Of a stretch of DNA of 64,000 bases, positions 9,401 through 21,026 are shown piece after piece. The position numbers and the translations under genes are program-made. How positions within the stretch are numbered: position 1 is the stretch's first letter; each line of letters starts with the position of its first letter. The notes beneath the pieces are model-generated. The model was not told the DNA's origin, made no database searches, and was given only the letters and a program-made list of their open reading frames with translations. The stretch covers positions 1,540,001-1,604,000 of the forward strand of contig LSRY02000003.1 of the NCBI GenBank assembly GCA_001643675.2, read 5' to 3'. Source of the stretch: Monocercomonoides exilis (taxonomy: Eukaryota > Preaxostyla > Oxymonadida > Polymastigidae).

Positions 9401-12249
9401 TTTGATTGGAATGAATATGGATGAAGGCTTAATTGGTGGAAAGGGGAGAGATGCAACGTGAAGCGAAAATCGAAGAGGAAATCTTATGAATCGTTGATAA
9501 TATTGTTAAATTGCTTGCTTTTGTGCATGTGGATAACAATTTATTTCTTGTTTGCATTCGTTTCTCTCGCGTGCGCTCAATTTTTTATTCGGAAATTAAA
9601 TAGATTTTTTTTGAAACAATTATTTTTCGGCTGAAGAATTCATTTTGATGAATAATTTGATGATTTATTTTCATGAAAGATATAATTTCGATATTGCAGA
9701 TAATGCCCCAACAATCTCCTCTATTAACTTGAGAAATGGTTGAAATGTATGTATTTGGAAATGTGAGAATCTGAAAAAAATATTGGCATCTCAAATAAAT
9801 ACAAACTGTTTCGAATCACAGCCAATGACTGACAAACAACAGTTGATGATTTGAAAAGAAATGTTTTTTAATCAAAAAACTATAATCCACCGAAACATTT
9901 TTTTTTCTTTTTTTGAAATCCACAAATTTGGAAATTAATCTGTGAAATACAAAATTCAACTTTATTTTTAATGAAAACTAAAAAAAGAAAACAAGTGTGT
10001 GAGAAAAAAATAACATTTATAATAAATTATGAATAAACGAACAACGAAATGTATTTGTGGTGCTTCAAATATCCGAGGAGCTTTCGAAACAGTTGAGACT
10101 GCTATCGCACATATTTTTATTCAAAAGTCATTTTCTCAAAAAATTTTATCAGAATTTCTTTGATGAATAAATCTTCTGAGAAAATCAGTTTTATTTTGGT
10201 TGAATGTCAGAAACGGAGTTTGATTTCATGTATTGATAATACTCGTGAAATTGATGAAAATTTTGAATTTCTTCTTCGATTTTTAAAAAAACAGATCTGA
10301 GAACAATATTTCTTTCAATAAACATTCACTTTTTCATCCCAAATGAAATTCTGGAATGAATGAGATAATTGGAGATTATTTTTGAAATCATAACTTTTTT
10401 CGGTGAAAATACTTTTTTCTTCAATAATTGTTTTTCATATTAATGATTCAATAACTGTTTTTACATTATTTATTTTTCAAAATTGTTTAACTTATCTTTC
10501 AAAATTATTCAAATTCAGCATTTTTTTCAAAATTTAATTTGTGAAAAATAGGTTTTTGGATGAATGTTTGAAAGTGATGATGAATTAATATTCAGTTAAC
10601 ATTTGAAAAAAAGGATGAGAAATTGAACCTCGATTTTTATTGTTTGTGAATTAACTCGAAAATTTCTGATTTTTCGGGAAAAAATCATCTTCATGAAAAT
10701 CAGATAATTTTCAAATGAATTCACATCACATCGTGAAATTGCGCACAATTCTTTCAATAAAAGATATTGATATTTTAATATATTCCATAAAGCAATGAAT
10801 AATACATCAAGAATTCCGAAAGTGCATTGATAGATTTATTCAGATGTGAAAATTTTTTGTTTTCAGCATTTTGAATTGATGCTAATTAATTCCTTCAATT
10901 CACAAATGTGTTATCGAATAATGTGAGGTGAATTCATTTGAAAATTATCTGATTTTCATGAAGATGATTTTTTCCCGAAAAATCAGAAATTTTCGAGTTA
11001 ATTCACAAACAATAAAAATCGAGGTTCAATTTCTCATCCTTTTTTTCAAATGTTAACTGAATATTAATTCATCATCACTTTCAAACATTCATCCAAAAAC
11101 CTATTTTTCACAAATTAAATTTTGAAAAAAATGCTGAATTTGAATAATTTTGAAAGATAAGTTAAACAATTTTGAAAAATAAATAATGTAAAAACAGTTA
11201 TTGAATCATTAATATGAAAAACAATTATTGAAGAAAAAAGTATTTTCACCGAAAAAAGTTATGATTTCAAAAATAATCTCCAATTATCTCATTCATTCCA
11301 GAATTTCATTTGGGATGAAAAAGTGAATGTTTATTGAAAGAAATATTGTTCTCAGATCTGTTTTTTTAAAAATCGAAGAAGAAATTCAAAATTTTCATCA
11401 ATTTCACGAGTATTATCAATACATGAAATCAAACTCCGTTTCTGACATTCAACCAAAATAAAACTGATTTTCTCAGAAGATTTATTCATCAAAGAAATTC
11501 TGATAAAATTTTTTGAGAAAATGACTTTTGAATAAAAATATGTGCGATAGCAGTCTCAACTGTTTCGAAAGCTCCTCGGATATTTGAAGCACCACAAATA
11601 CATTTCGTTGTTCGTTTATTCATAATTTATTATAAATGTTATTTTTTTCTCACACACTTGTTTTCTTTTTTTAGTTTTCATTAAAAATAAAGTTGAATTT
11701 TGTATTTCACAGATTAATTTCCAAATTTGTGGATTTCAAAAAAAGAAAAAAAAATGTTTCGGTGGATTATAGTTTTTTGATTAAAAAACATTTCTTTTCA
11801 AATCATCAACTGTTGTTTGTCAGTCATTGGCTGTGATTCGAAACAGTTTGTATTTATTTGAGATGCCAATATTTTTTTCAGATTCTCACATTTCCAAATA
11901 CATACATTTCAACCATTTCTCAAGTTAATAGAGGAGATTGTTGGGGCATTATCTGCAATATCGAAATTATATCTTTCATGAAAATAAATCATCAAATTAT
12001 TCATCAAAATGAATTCTTCAGCCGAAAAATAATTGTTTCAAAAAAATCTATTTAATTTCCGAATAAAAATTGAGCGCACGCGAGAGAAACGAATGCAAAC
12101 AAGAAATAAATTGTTATCCACATGCACAAAAGCAAGCAATTTAACAATATTATCAACGATTCATAAGATTTCCTCTTCGATTTTCGCTTCACGTTGCATC
12201 TCTCCCCTTTCCACCAATTAAGCCTTCATCCATATTCATTCCAATCAAA
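9401..12249. other. Divergent intergenic region across palindrome centre
   Basis: 2.85 kb of AT-rich DNA between the two head-to-head 695-aa genes. No gene is seen. The copies are symmetrical, so both genes must share the same promoter sequence in mirror image. The arms contain a GGAGATTATTTTTGAAATCA-type sequence (about 10371-10390 and its mirror near 11262-11281) related to motifs in the other palindrome centres. Confidence 0.6.
10732..10920. other. Spacer of palindrome 1
   Basis: About 189 AT-rich bases where the two arms stop matching. The inner boundary is soft: pairing holds to TCACATCACAT (10721-10731) against ATGTGAGGTGA (10921-10931) with one mismatch, then fails. No frame or known motif was found. 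Confidence 0.75.
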
Positions 12250-12267
12250 TTGCATCACAGTTTGAAA

Positions 12268-14355
12268 ATGATTAGGATCACAGTATCAGCTCAAATACTC
12301 GCTGCATTCCTCACCATAAATCTGGTTCGTGGAGAGAACATCGCAAACAGCATCATCAGAGGCGCTCGCCCAGACAAGGTGGAGCATGCATCGGGAAATC
12401 ACATCTGTGGTGCTCAGACAAGCTTCGCCCTCATCAACACCTCCTTGTGTGTGACCCATCTCAACATCATCCCCCTCGCTGGTTGCCCACTCCTCACTGC
12501 CCAACACCACTCAACTGCCTCCATCTGCTCCTCCACTTGCACCATCCACCCACCTTCCCTCACCAACAGCCACCACCACCACCACTGCCCCCTCTTCCTC
12601 TCTGCCCATGCCTCCATCGCCCTCACAAACTTCTCCCTCACCACCCACCAACCAGCCATCTTCTCCTTCCCCCTCTTCTCCACCCCAAACAATCTCCTCC
12701 CACATGCCCACTCCCCAATCCCTGCCTCCTTCTCCATCTCTCACTCCTCTTTCTCCTCATTCGTCTCCCTCGTCCAGCCCTTCCTTTTTTCTCCTTCTTC
12801 CCTCTCTTCCCCATCCCCTTCTCCTTCCCCTTCCCTTTCCCCTTCTCCTTCATCTTCCTCATCCTCATCCTCATCCTCTTCTTTTTCTTCCTCTTCCCCT
12901 TCCCTTTCCCCTTCTATTTCCTCTTTCCCTTCCCCTCTCCATATCCATCACCAATCCCATCCTCACCTCCAAATCCACCTCAATCTCCATCTCTCAAACA
13001 CCCTCTTCTCCAACATCTCATCTCCCCAATCCCCTCTATCACTTCCATCCCTTCCCTCACACTCACTCAATCCATTCACCTCAACCACCTCTTCCTCTTC
13101 CCTCTCTTCCACAAACACCAATACCAACACCAATTCAATCCCCTCCTTCTCCCTTCGCTCATCTCTTTCCATCCACTCAACCATCTTTATCCACACCCAC
13201 AACCCCATCGATGGTGCTGTCCTCCCCAACCTCAACAGCCCATCCACTTCTCTCTCTGCATTCAATGCCTCTTTTCTTCACCAAACACGATCTTCACCAA
13301 ATGCTGCTGTTGTACATGTTGGAACTGAATCTCAAAGAGCGAAACCTGGAAGACTGGATTCTTTTGATCTGAACAGCCACAAATTTGAATGGTGCGAATG
13401 GAAAGATACAACTGGTGGAGCTGTCCATGGAGGAGCGCTTTATGTTTATTGTGCAAATGCAAACCTCACAATCACTTCTTGTTCGTTCAACAAATGTTCG
13501 GCAAGCGATCATGCCGGAGCGTTATATTGCAATAGTTTGTTAAAAATTGATATCACAAAATCCAATTTCACAAGCTGTACAGCTGCCCATGGAGGAGCAG
13601 TCCATGCTACAAGTCCACGATCAAATTCTGTTTGGACATTCTCAGAAAACAGAGTGGAAAGTTGTTCAATAACAAACTGGTGCGGAACTGGTTGGTATTT
13701 TGCTCTAGGAAATGATTATACAAATTTTCAATTTCTATTTTCCAAATGCAAGTGCATTGCAAATTCTGGTGGTAATTCTGCTGGTTCTCTAACATTTTCA
13801 AATCCTCCTGTAAATAAGCCAAATCAATTTTTTGTTAATGATTGCCAATTCATAAACAATAAATTAACTGCTTCTTCGACATATGGAGGTGCTGCCATTT
13901 ATTTTCTTTCAACTTATTCCTGGATGAGCGGGTTCAAATTCATCACATTCTGTTTCTTCGATGGAAACACTGCCACAAATGGCAGAGGAAACGATGTGTT
14001 CTTCAGTGGCAATGCAATCACTCAATCTCCGTTTGAGAATTGTGGCTCAACAACTCCAACACAAAGAGTGTGGAATCAAGGAACGGCTGACAATGCAGTG
14101 TATAATGGCTGGCTCCCTCTCATTGCTCAGAACAAAATCGTTTCTAACAGCGGAACTGATGCTGATGCCTGTGGCAGACCCCAACAAACCCCATGTGCTA
14201 CCATCGAGTATGCCCTCACTGGCTTCATTTCCCTCCTCCAAGACGCCTCTCTCACCCTCCTTTCCTCAATATTTGTTCCAACTCAAACACTCACCTTCAG
14301 CGCGGTTTACACAAAAACAACAGGAAATAATGACTTTTTTCTGATTTCTTTATGA
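12268..14355 (+). CDS. Pmp-like secreted beta-helix protein, 695 aa (right-arm copy)
   Basis: The mirror copy of the gene at 7295-9382, with an identical predicted protein and the same ATG choice (the TTG six codons upstream is not used as the start). The signal peptide, Ser/Pro-rich linker, beta-helix rungs and D.DACG..PC block are all intact. It is transcribed away from the palindrome centre, back to back with its twin. The gene stops with TGA shortly after TFSAVYTKTTG; intact Pmp genes in the second palindrome end at the equivalent place, so this end is a family feature, not a random truncation. A weakly similar but much longer relative with a membrane anchor lies at 25.7-32.3 kb. Function is unknown beyond likely secretion or surface display. 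Confidence 0.85.
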   Translation: MIRITVSAQILAAFLTINLVRGENIANSIIRGARPDKVEHASGNHICGAQTSFALINTSLCVTHLNIIPLAGCPLLTAQHHSTASICSSTCTIHPPSLTNSHHHHHCPLFLSAHASIALTNFSLTTHQPAIFSFPLFSTPNNLLPHAHSPIPASFSISHSSFSSFVSLVQPFLFSPSSLSSPSPSPSPSLSPSPSSSSSSSSSSSFSSSSPSLSPSISSFPSPLHIHHQSHPHLQIHLNLHLSNTLFSNISSPQSPLSLPSLPSHSLNPFTSTTSSSSLSSTNTNTNTNSIPSFSLRSSLSIHSTIFIHTHNPIDGAVLPNLNSPSTSLSAFNASFLHQTRSSPNAAVVHVGTESQRAKPGRLDSFDLNSHKFEWCEWKDTTGGAVHGGALYVYCANANLTITSCSFNKCSASDHAGALYCNSLLKIDITKSNFTSCTAAHGGAVHATSPRSNSVWTFSENRVESCSITNWCGTGWYFALGNDYTNFQFLFSKCKCIANSGGNSAGSLTFSNPPVNKPNQFFVNDCQFINNKLTASSTYGGAAIYFLSTYSWMSGFKFITFCFFDGNTATNGRGNDVFFSGNAITQSPFENCGSTTPTQRVWNQGTADNAVYNGWLPLIAQNKIVSNSGTDADACGRPQQTPCATIEYALTGFISLLQDASLTLLSSIFVPTQTLTFSAVYTKTTGNNDFFLISL

Positions 14356-17300
14356 TTCCTTCCATTTTCTTATTTTCACCATTTTCCATATCATAGAAAA
14401 ATTCATAAGCTATCATAGCTTTTTCAATTGGAGTATATATCATCATTATTTTTTCAGAAATCCATAACATCAACAAGACAAAAATATTTCTTCGTCATTA
14501 CCTCATCTAATTTTTCTTCTCCATCAACTACAAATTAAGCTCATGAAAAAAGATTCATTGCTGTCGTATCTTCAAAATACATTTCTTCAAGCATAGCAAC
14601 AATCTCTTCAAAAATATCTGTTTCTTTTATCACTCCCATTTCTCCCTTTTTGAGCGCTGCAGACGCACTTATTTCATAGAATTATCCTTCGATTATTGAT
14701 CTTCCTGAAACAACCGCTTTCTCTCTTTGTTTCATCTTCTGCGATATATTGAAGGCGCATGTAATAATGCAACCTCTCGAAGATCATCCACATAATCGTT
14801 CGTTCCAAATAACGTCTTCTGCCCTGCTCCTTTTGTTTTCTGTGAATTCTTTCAATCTCAAAATGAATTATGCAGAGGCAACCTTCATGGATTGTGCACC
14901 CGATGATCGGCTTTTCTTGGTTTGATATTAAATCACTTCCGTTGACATACAATTTCAGCTGATATTCTGCGATAGAATAAATAATCCTTTTGTGCTTCCG
15001 AAAAGAAAATAAAAGATGACGCTTGGCCCTGAATTCGATGAGAATTTGAATGAAATGGAAATGACAATTTTTGTTGTTCGTCGAAGAAGGCTGGTGAAAA
15101 AGAAGACGATTTTAATGAAATGAAATCAATTCGTTCAAATTACCTTTTTTCATCATCAAAATTGTGAATGAAAAATGAAGACTAGTTCAGTGATTGATTG
15201 AAGAGATGAAGGGAAGTAAATGAAATAATTTTTTATTCAATTCAGCGACTCTGCCGAATTGAGCTGTATAAATGCACTCGACATACGAGCATCCGATACG
15301 AAGTGAGAAGAAGAAGAAGCAGAATATGCATGTGGAGATGGAGAAATCTCAAAAACTTCAATGATTTTTCCGTGGAAATATGTTAGAGTGATTTATATGA
15401 TGTTGCCGATGAGATAAAACATTGTATTTGATAAGTTGCCTTCAAGAGGAATATGAAAACCCTCATCGCAAAATCTATTGCAATAGATTTTTGTAAATCA
15501 ACAATGTTGGTTTTCCAAAAATCATTGATTCCTTTGGGCAATTTCCCTTCCTTTCCCCTCGGAAATAGAAAATGAAAATATCTCTCAGTTCTTTCTTTTT
15601 TTTCTTTGTTATTTTCCTCTTCCGTTCAGCCCTCAATATTCTCAGAAAATATCAATCCATTCATTTTCTTCACCTTTCACAGTCTCTTCCAAAATATCTT
15701 CTCACCTCCTTTCTTCTCTCATAAAAGCGCTCCTCTTTCAAGCCTTTCAACATTTCTCAATTTTCCTCTTCTTTCAAGCTTTTACCCTCTTTTCCTTCTC
15801 TTCCAAATTCCATTTCTCCAATTTGTCTCAAATATCTTCCTCACCATCCTCAGCCACTTCTCTACATATTTACTATATTATCTTCTCAAAATCCCCACCC
15901 ACTCTTCCCCACCCCTTTGTCTCAGAATTTCTTTCATTCAAAAACCCCTCTTGAAATATTAACATTCCAAAAACCACTCAACTCCCACCCCCTGCCACAA
16001 AAAATATTCTTCCATCTCTTCTCTGCCCCATATCCCTCATGTGCCTGGTGTTGATGAGATAAACCTCAAATACTGTTTTGTATCGTTGAGAATATTATTA
16101 AAGGAGATGATCATGCCAAAAACAGAAAAAACCCCTTTGGACATCCACCACAATGTGTACGGGCTGAGAAGACCCTCCAGTGAGATACACGATGTATTTT
16201 GTGGAGAAGGATGCAATGCTGCAATTTGACCATTCTGATGCTGAAATGAAGAGATTGAATTTTTGAATGATGATGGCCGTGGAAATGAGGCTGTTTGGCG
16301 AAAAACAGTCGAGGGGTAATTTGGTCTTTATTTATTTTATTTATATGAATATTTGCCTGTTGACTGTTTTTGTGTTGTTTTCAGGGCAGGAGGTGGAAAT
16401 GAATGAAAATGAATGAAAGCGGGATATCTCGTTGTGCATGGTGACCACCGAGTTGGGAGAGCGAATTCATATGGAAAGTGCCCAGGGTGAAGGGATTGGG
16501 AAGGGAATTGGAGATGATATTTTCAGACGAAAAACAAGGATATTTTTCAATGAGAAAGATGGAATTTGAGTTAAATACATAAATCTCACATTTTTCAGAA
16601 GAGCAAGAAATCGATGCATTTGATGGAGAAACAACTGATGGAAAGGATGATTTGCGAATCAGATGATGAAACACTTGAAAAAGGAAGGAATAATGAAATT
16701 GAATTGAAGAAAATAGTTGCCAATGGGATAAAAAACAGAAAATTGCCTTTAAAAATAGGTTCTGAAGGTTTGCTGTTATTATTATTTTTTTGAAGTGATT
16801 ATTTATTTTTTTGTTCAGGATGTTGAAAGAACGAGGGATTATATGGCTTTGAAGAATAAAAAGAAAAGCAAGGAAGAAAAATGAAATGAAGATTGATGAA
16901 ATTCAAGATATTTCGAAGATGCCTGGCATTAACCTTTGGCGAAGAATTATTTTTGAGGAAAGAAGATTTTTTTGAGAAAGAGGGGATGTTAAAGAAGAAG
17001 AGACGGAATGAAAAAGGGATTTACATAGCTTTCCAATTTTTTGTTGGCGAGGGGGATGATAGAGCTGAATGTTTGATGGATTTGGAGGATCTTATATGCA
17101 GGAAAAGATACAAAAACGGAAGAAGAAAGAAGGAAAAGATTAATTCTGCGAAAATTTTTGTTTTTATTTATTAGCATTCGCCTTCACATTTTTCAGCAGC
17201 CGATCATCTTGTGCAATTCCTGCATCATCATCTTCTTCTTCCAATGTATAGATGTCATTTCATATCGCACAATTTCTTCTTCTTCTTCTTCTTCTTCTTC

Positions 17301-17966
17301 TTCTTCTTCTTCTTCTTCTTCTTCTTCTTCTTCTTCTTCTTCTTCTTCTTCTTCTTCTTCTTCTTCTTCTTCTTCTTCTTTTTCTTCTCCTTCTTCTCCT
17401 TCTCCTTCTCCTTCTTCTTCTTCTTCTTCTTCTTCTTTTTCTTCATTCACGCCATTTGATTGAATTTCTTCATATTTTGCGTCTTCACAAGAGATTGTTA
17501 GAGAAATGAAGAAAGATATTTTTGAAGAAATGAAACAGGAACAGAAACGAGAAGAAAATAGAAAAGAAAATAGAAAAGAAAATAAATAGAATGATGAGAA
17601 TGAAGATAGTTAGGAGAGTTTAGAGAGCATGATGAATGGAAATATGATTGAGAGAATTGAAGAGATTTTTTTTTTTGAATGAAAAGAAGAAGATATTTGG
17701 AAATGTAGTTTGAGAAGGAAATTTGATTTGAGAAGAGAAGAAACAGGAATTTACACAAAGAAATGTATTTGGATAAACAGAGGATAAATTTGAATGAAGA
17801 AATAACAAATAGGGGTAAATGACGAAATGCAGAAGAAATCAAAAGTTTTGAATAAATGAGTCAAAGAAGGAATGAGAGGAGAGGAGATGATAGAGAAAGA
17901 AAAAATAAGAGATGGAAGCAGGAAAAGCATTTCATTGGAGAATTTGGAACGAAAAGCTAGAATCGG
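14356..17966. other. Non-coding repeat modules of right arm
   Basis: Mirror of the left-arm modules. The 3' module follows the Pmp gene (about 14400-15170). The 15540-16880 block is also found with more divergence at 55870-57200. No supported gene. The 92-codon minus-strand frame at 14674-14952 duplicates that of the left arm and is not called as a gene. Confidence 0.5.
17273..17447. repeat. CTT microsatellite (mirror of 4198-4372)
   Basis: About 58 CTT/CTC triplets, the reverse complement of the left-arm GAA tract. Tract length is very close in both arms. Confidence 0.9.
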
Positions 17967-19037
17967 TCATTTTTTCTCAGCGTTTTCAGCTTGTCCATTA
18001 TTATACACTCTTTCAGCTGGGGTTGTTGAGCCACAATTCTCAAACGGAGATTGAGTGATGGAACTGCCACTGAAGAACACATCGTTTCCTCTGCCATTTG
18101 TGGCAGTGTTTCCATCGAAGAAGCAGAATGTGATGAATTTATTTCCACTCATCCAAGTGAAGGTGCTTGTGCAACATAGAGCAGCACCTCCATAAGATTT
18201 TGAAGCAGTCAGATTGTTACTGATGAACTGACACTCAACGATTGAAAACTGGCTTGGTTTATTTTGTGGAGGCCAATGAAATGTGAGAGAGCCAGCCGCA
18301 TCACCACCAGAATTTGCGATACACTTGCAGTTAGAAAACAGGAATTGGCAAGTTGTGGTCATGTTATCAAGCCTGAAATACCAGCCAGTTCCGCACCAGT
18401 TTGTTATTGAACAACTTTCCACTCTGTTTTCTGAGAATGTCCAAACAGAATTTGATCGTGGATTTGTAGCATGGACTGCTCCTCCATGGGCAGCTGTACA
18501 GCTTGTGAAATTGGATTTTGTGATATCAATTTTTAACAAACTATTGCAATATAACGCTCCGGCATGATCACCTGTTGAGCAATTTTCAAAAGAGCAAGAA
18601 ATGATTGTGAGATTGGCATTTGTGCAAACAACTTGAAGTGCACCACCAGATGAAGATCCACTATTTGAGTCATTCCATTCGCACCACTCAAATTTATGGC
18701 TGTTCTCATCGAATGAAGACAATCTTCCAAGTTTCACTCTTTGAGTTTCATTTCCAATGTGTTCAACAGGTTCATTTGGTGAAGAGCGTGTTTGGTGGAG
18801 AAAGGAAGTGTTGAAGGCAGAGAGAGAAGTGGCAGGGCTGTTGAGGTTGGGAAGGATGGAACCATCGATAGGGTTGTGGGTGTGGAGGAAGATGGATGAG
18901 TGGATGGAGAGGGATGAGTGAAGGGAGGAGGAGGGGATTGTATTGATGTTGATGTTGGTGGAAGAAAAGATTGAGGTTGTTGAGATGAAAGGATTGAGTG
19001 AGTGGAAGGGAAGGGATGGAAGTGACAAATGGATCAT
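17967..19037 (-). pseudogene. Pmp-like copy, start codon lost and 3' truncated
   Basis: The minus-strand frame encodes the family blocks (HTHNPIDGSILP, FEWCEWNDSNSG, SCSFENC, HGGAVHATNPRS, WCGTGWYF, FCFFDGNTATNG) and ends at ...QAENAEKK, without the D..CG..PC block. The only ATG near the 5' end (19037) starts MIHLSLPSLPF, inside the region that in the intact 458-aa relative is already past the signal peptide. Aligning the two leaders puts ATA (near 19094-19096) where the relative has its ATG, so the normal start seems lost. Its last roughly 45 bases and 3' flank are shared with the copy at 2655-3677 through the palindrome arm. It could still be expressed from the internal ATG without a signal peptide. 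Confidence 0.6.
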
Positions 19038-19305
19038 GAAAGAAATCAAAGAATGAAATGATGCTTTGAAAATACTTAATTTTATAGAAAGAGCTTTTGA
19101 GGTTTGTTATGTTTAAGACAATGAAATTGTTCAGAGTTTTTTAATTTCCCTATTTATAAGATTTTCGTACAAATAAAAATCGCATCTCATGCGTATTCTT
19201 CAAGATACACATAAAAACATTGGTTCAGCAAACATTTGACTCACATATTAGTTTGCATATAAAAGCTTTATTTGATGAAATTTGCATGTTAAATTTATTC
19301 TTTAT

Positions 19306-20944
19306 TGGCGAGTTATTAATCATTCAACTTTTATTAATGGAACCCAATTTTTCTGGCTCCCAAGAGCACATCTGAAAAAATTTAATAATTGAAGACCTTC
19401 GAAAATTGATAATTTCCTATCCCTGAAAATATTTTTTAAATCAGTGATTATTTTTGATTTCAAACCTTTTCAATCAAAAAATTCGGAAAATAAAATATAT
19501 TTGGAAAAAGAAAAATAATTTCCAAATGAAAGAAAACTCATTTATAGAGAGTCACTTTTTTTAATTTTTTTATCTCCGACATAAAGTTTTGCTAATATCG
19601 CAACGCAAAGAGCTTCTGATAATGAAATTTCCAAACTGTCAATAAAAACAATGCAATTATCCACATGGGTGATTATTTTTGATTCCATTATTTCTCTATC
19701 AAAATTTTCCATTTGAGAATTCACTTTGAATATTGATAAATATGAACTAAAAAAATCATAACATTTATCAAAGATAATTTTTCATGAACATATGGGTGGT
19801 TATTTAAGAAATCATAACTTTTTTTGGAGTGTTTGTTTTTCAAAGGTTGGTTGTCATTGGAAAGAGATTATGTATTCAAATAAAAAATTTTGTGTTATTT
19901 GCTGAAAATAACAATATTCGAGGAAAGGAATAATTATTTCTTATGTGATATTTTTCTTTTCGAAAATATCAGTTCGAAAATATCCCTTTTATATCAACAA
20001 AAGAACAAAGAAAAATAAAAAGGCTTGTTGAAAAGACATTTTCATCTTTATTTGAACTAAAACATTTGGTGCAAAATAATTTACTTCATGCATTATTATT
20101 GAAAAATTTTGCATTTTTGATGAACTTTTTGTGATCAAAAAATATGAAAAAAATGTGTCCATTTTATGACAAATGCGGAATGTCACAAAACTTCATGATT
20201 TAATTTCAATGATGCCTGCTTTCAGATATGTAAATCCAATTTATTTTGAAATCTGATACAGTGAAATAAAGTTATGAGTGAAACATTTTTTTTTTTGCTT
20301 TGTGCATTAAAAGCTTGAAAGTCTGTATTTTCCCCCATATATTTTTTAAGCAGTTGTGACTAATTTTTATTTGAATACATAATCTCTTTCCAATGACAAC
20401 CAACCTTTGAAAAACAAACACTCCAAAAAAAGTTATGATTTCTTAAATAACCACCCATATGTTCATGAAAAATTATCTTTGATAAATGTTATGATTTTTT
20501 TAGTTCATATTTATCAATATTCAAAGTGAATTCTCAAATGGAAAATTTTGATAGAGAAATAATGGAATCAAAAATAATCACCCATGTGGATAATTGCATT
20601 GTTTTTATTGACAGTTTGGAAATTTCATTATCAGAAGCTCTTTGCGTTGCGATATTAGCAAAACTTTATGTCGGAGATAAAAAAATTAAAAAAAGTGACT
20701 CTCTATAAATGAGTTTTCTTTCATTTGGAAATTATTTTTCTTTTTCCAAATATATTTTATTTTCCGAATTTTTTGATTGAAAAGGTTTGAAATCAAAAAT
20801 AATCACTGATTTAAAAAATATTTTCAGGGATAGGAAATTATCAATTTTCGAAGGTCTTCAATTATTAAATTTTTTCAGATGTGCTCTTGGGAGCCAGAAA
20901 AATTGGGTTCCATTAATAAAAGTTGAATGATTAATAACTCGCCA
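19306..20944. mobile_element. Foldback element with ~585-bp inverted arms
   Basis: 19306-19890 is the reverse complement of 20360-20944 (paired coordinates sum to 40,250), around a roughly 470-base AT-rich spacer. The arms look near-perfect. No transposase frame is present; the 60-codon frame in each arm (19542-19724 minus, 20526-20708 plus) is short and unrecognised. Diverged parts of the same arm sequence occur in the spacer of palindrome 2 (about 46615-46950), including TTCTGGCTCCCAAGAGCAC-like and GGGTGRTTATTT...AAATCATAAC sequences. A non-autonomous foldback/MITE-like repeat is the best reading. Target-site duplications were not identified. Confidence 0.6.
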
Positions 20945-21026
20945 TTAACATGAAGATAATTTCAAAAATTCAAATGGACTTTCTCCAACAAATACAAAAC
21001 AATTCACATAACTTAGCACAAATTTT

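Larger units (their letters stand above)
3635..10731. repeat. Left arm of ~7.1-kb palindrome 1
   Basis: The sequence reads as the reverse complement of 10921-18010, with paired coordinates summing to about 21,644 at the outer edge and 21,652 near the centre, so only a few small indels separate the arms. The outer breakpoint lies inside a Pmp gene, near the AGAGTGTATAATAATGGACA stretch. The arm holds one 695-aa Pmp gene, a GAA microsatellite and otherwise non-coding modules. The arms are nearly identical except for a roughly 330-base patch (about 5210-5540 against 16110-16440), where they differ at about one base in seven by eye. Confidence 0.9.
10921..18010. repeat. Right arm of ~7.1-kb palindrome 1
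   Basis: Mirror image of 3635-10731. It holds the plus-strand 695-aa Pmp gene, the CTT microsatellite and the same intergenic modules. Its outer end lies in the 3' end of the minus-strand Pmp copy at 18 kb. Confidence 0.9.

Noticed and set aside
3635-18010. Interpretation of the large palindrome as a Maverick/Polinton or other large DNA transposon or virus with terminal inverted repeats
   Set aside because: No polymerase, integrase, capsid, ATPase or transposase gene is present; the arms contain only Pmp genes and intergenic modules.
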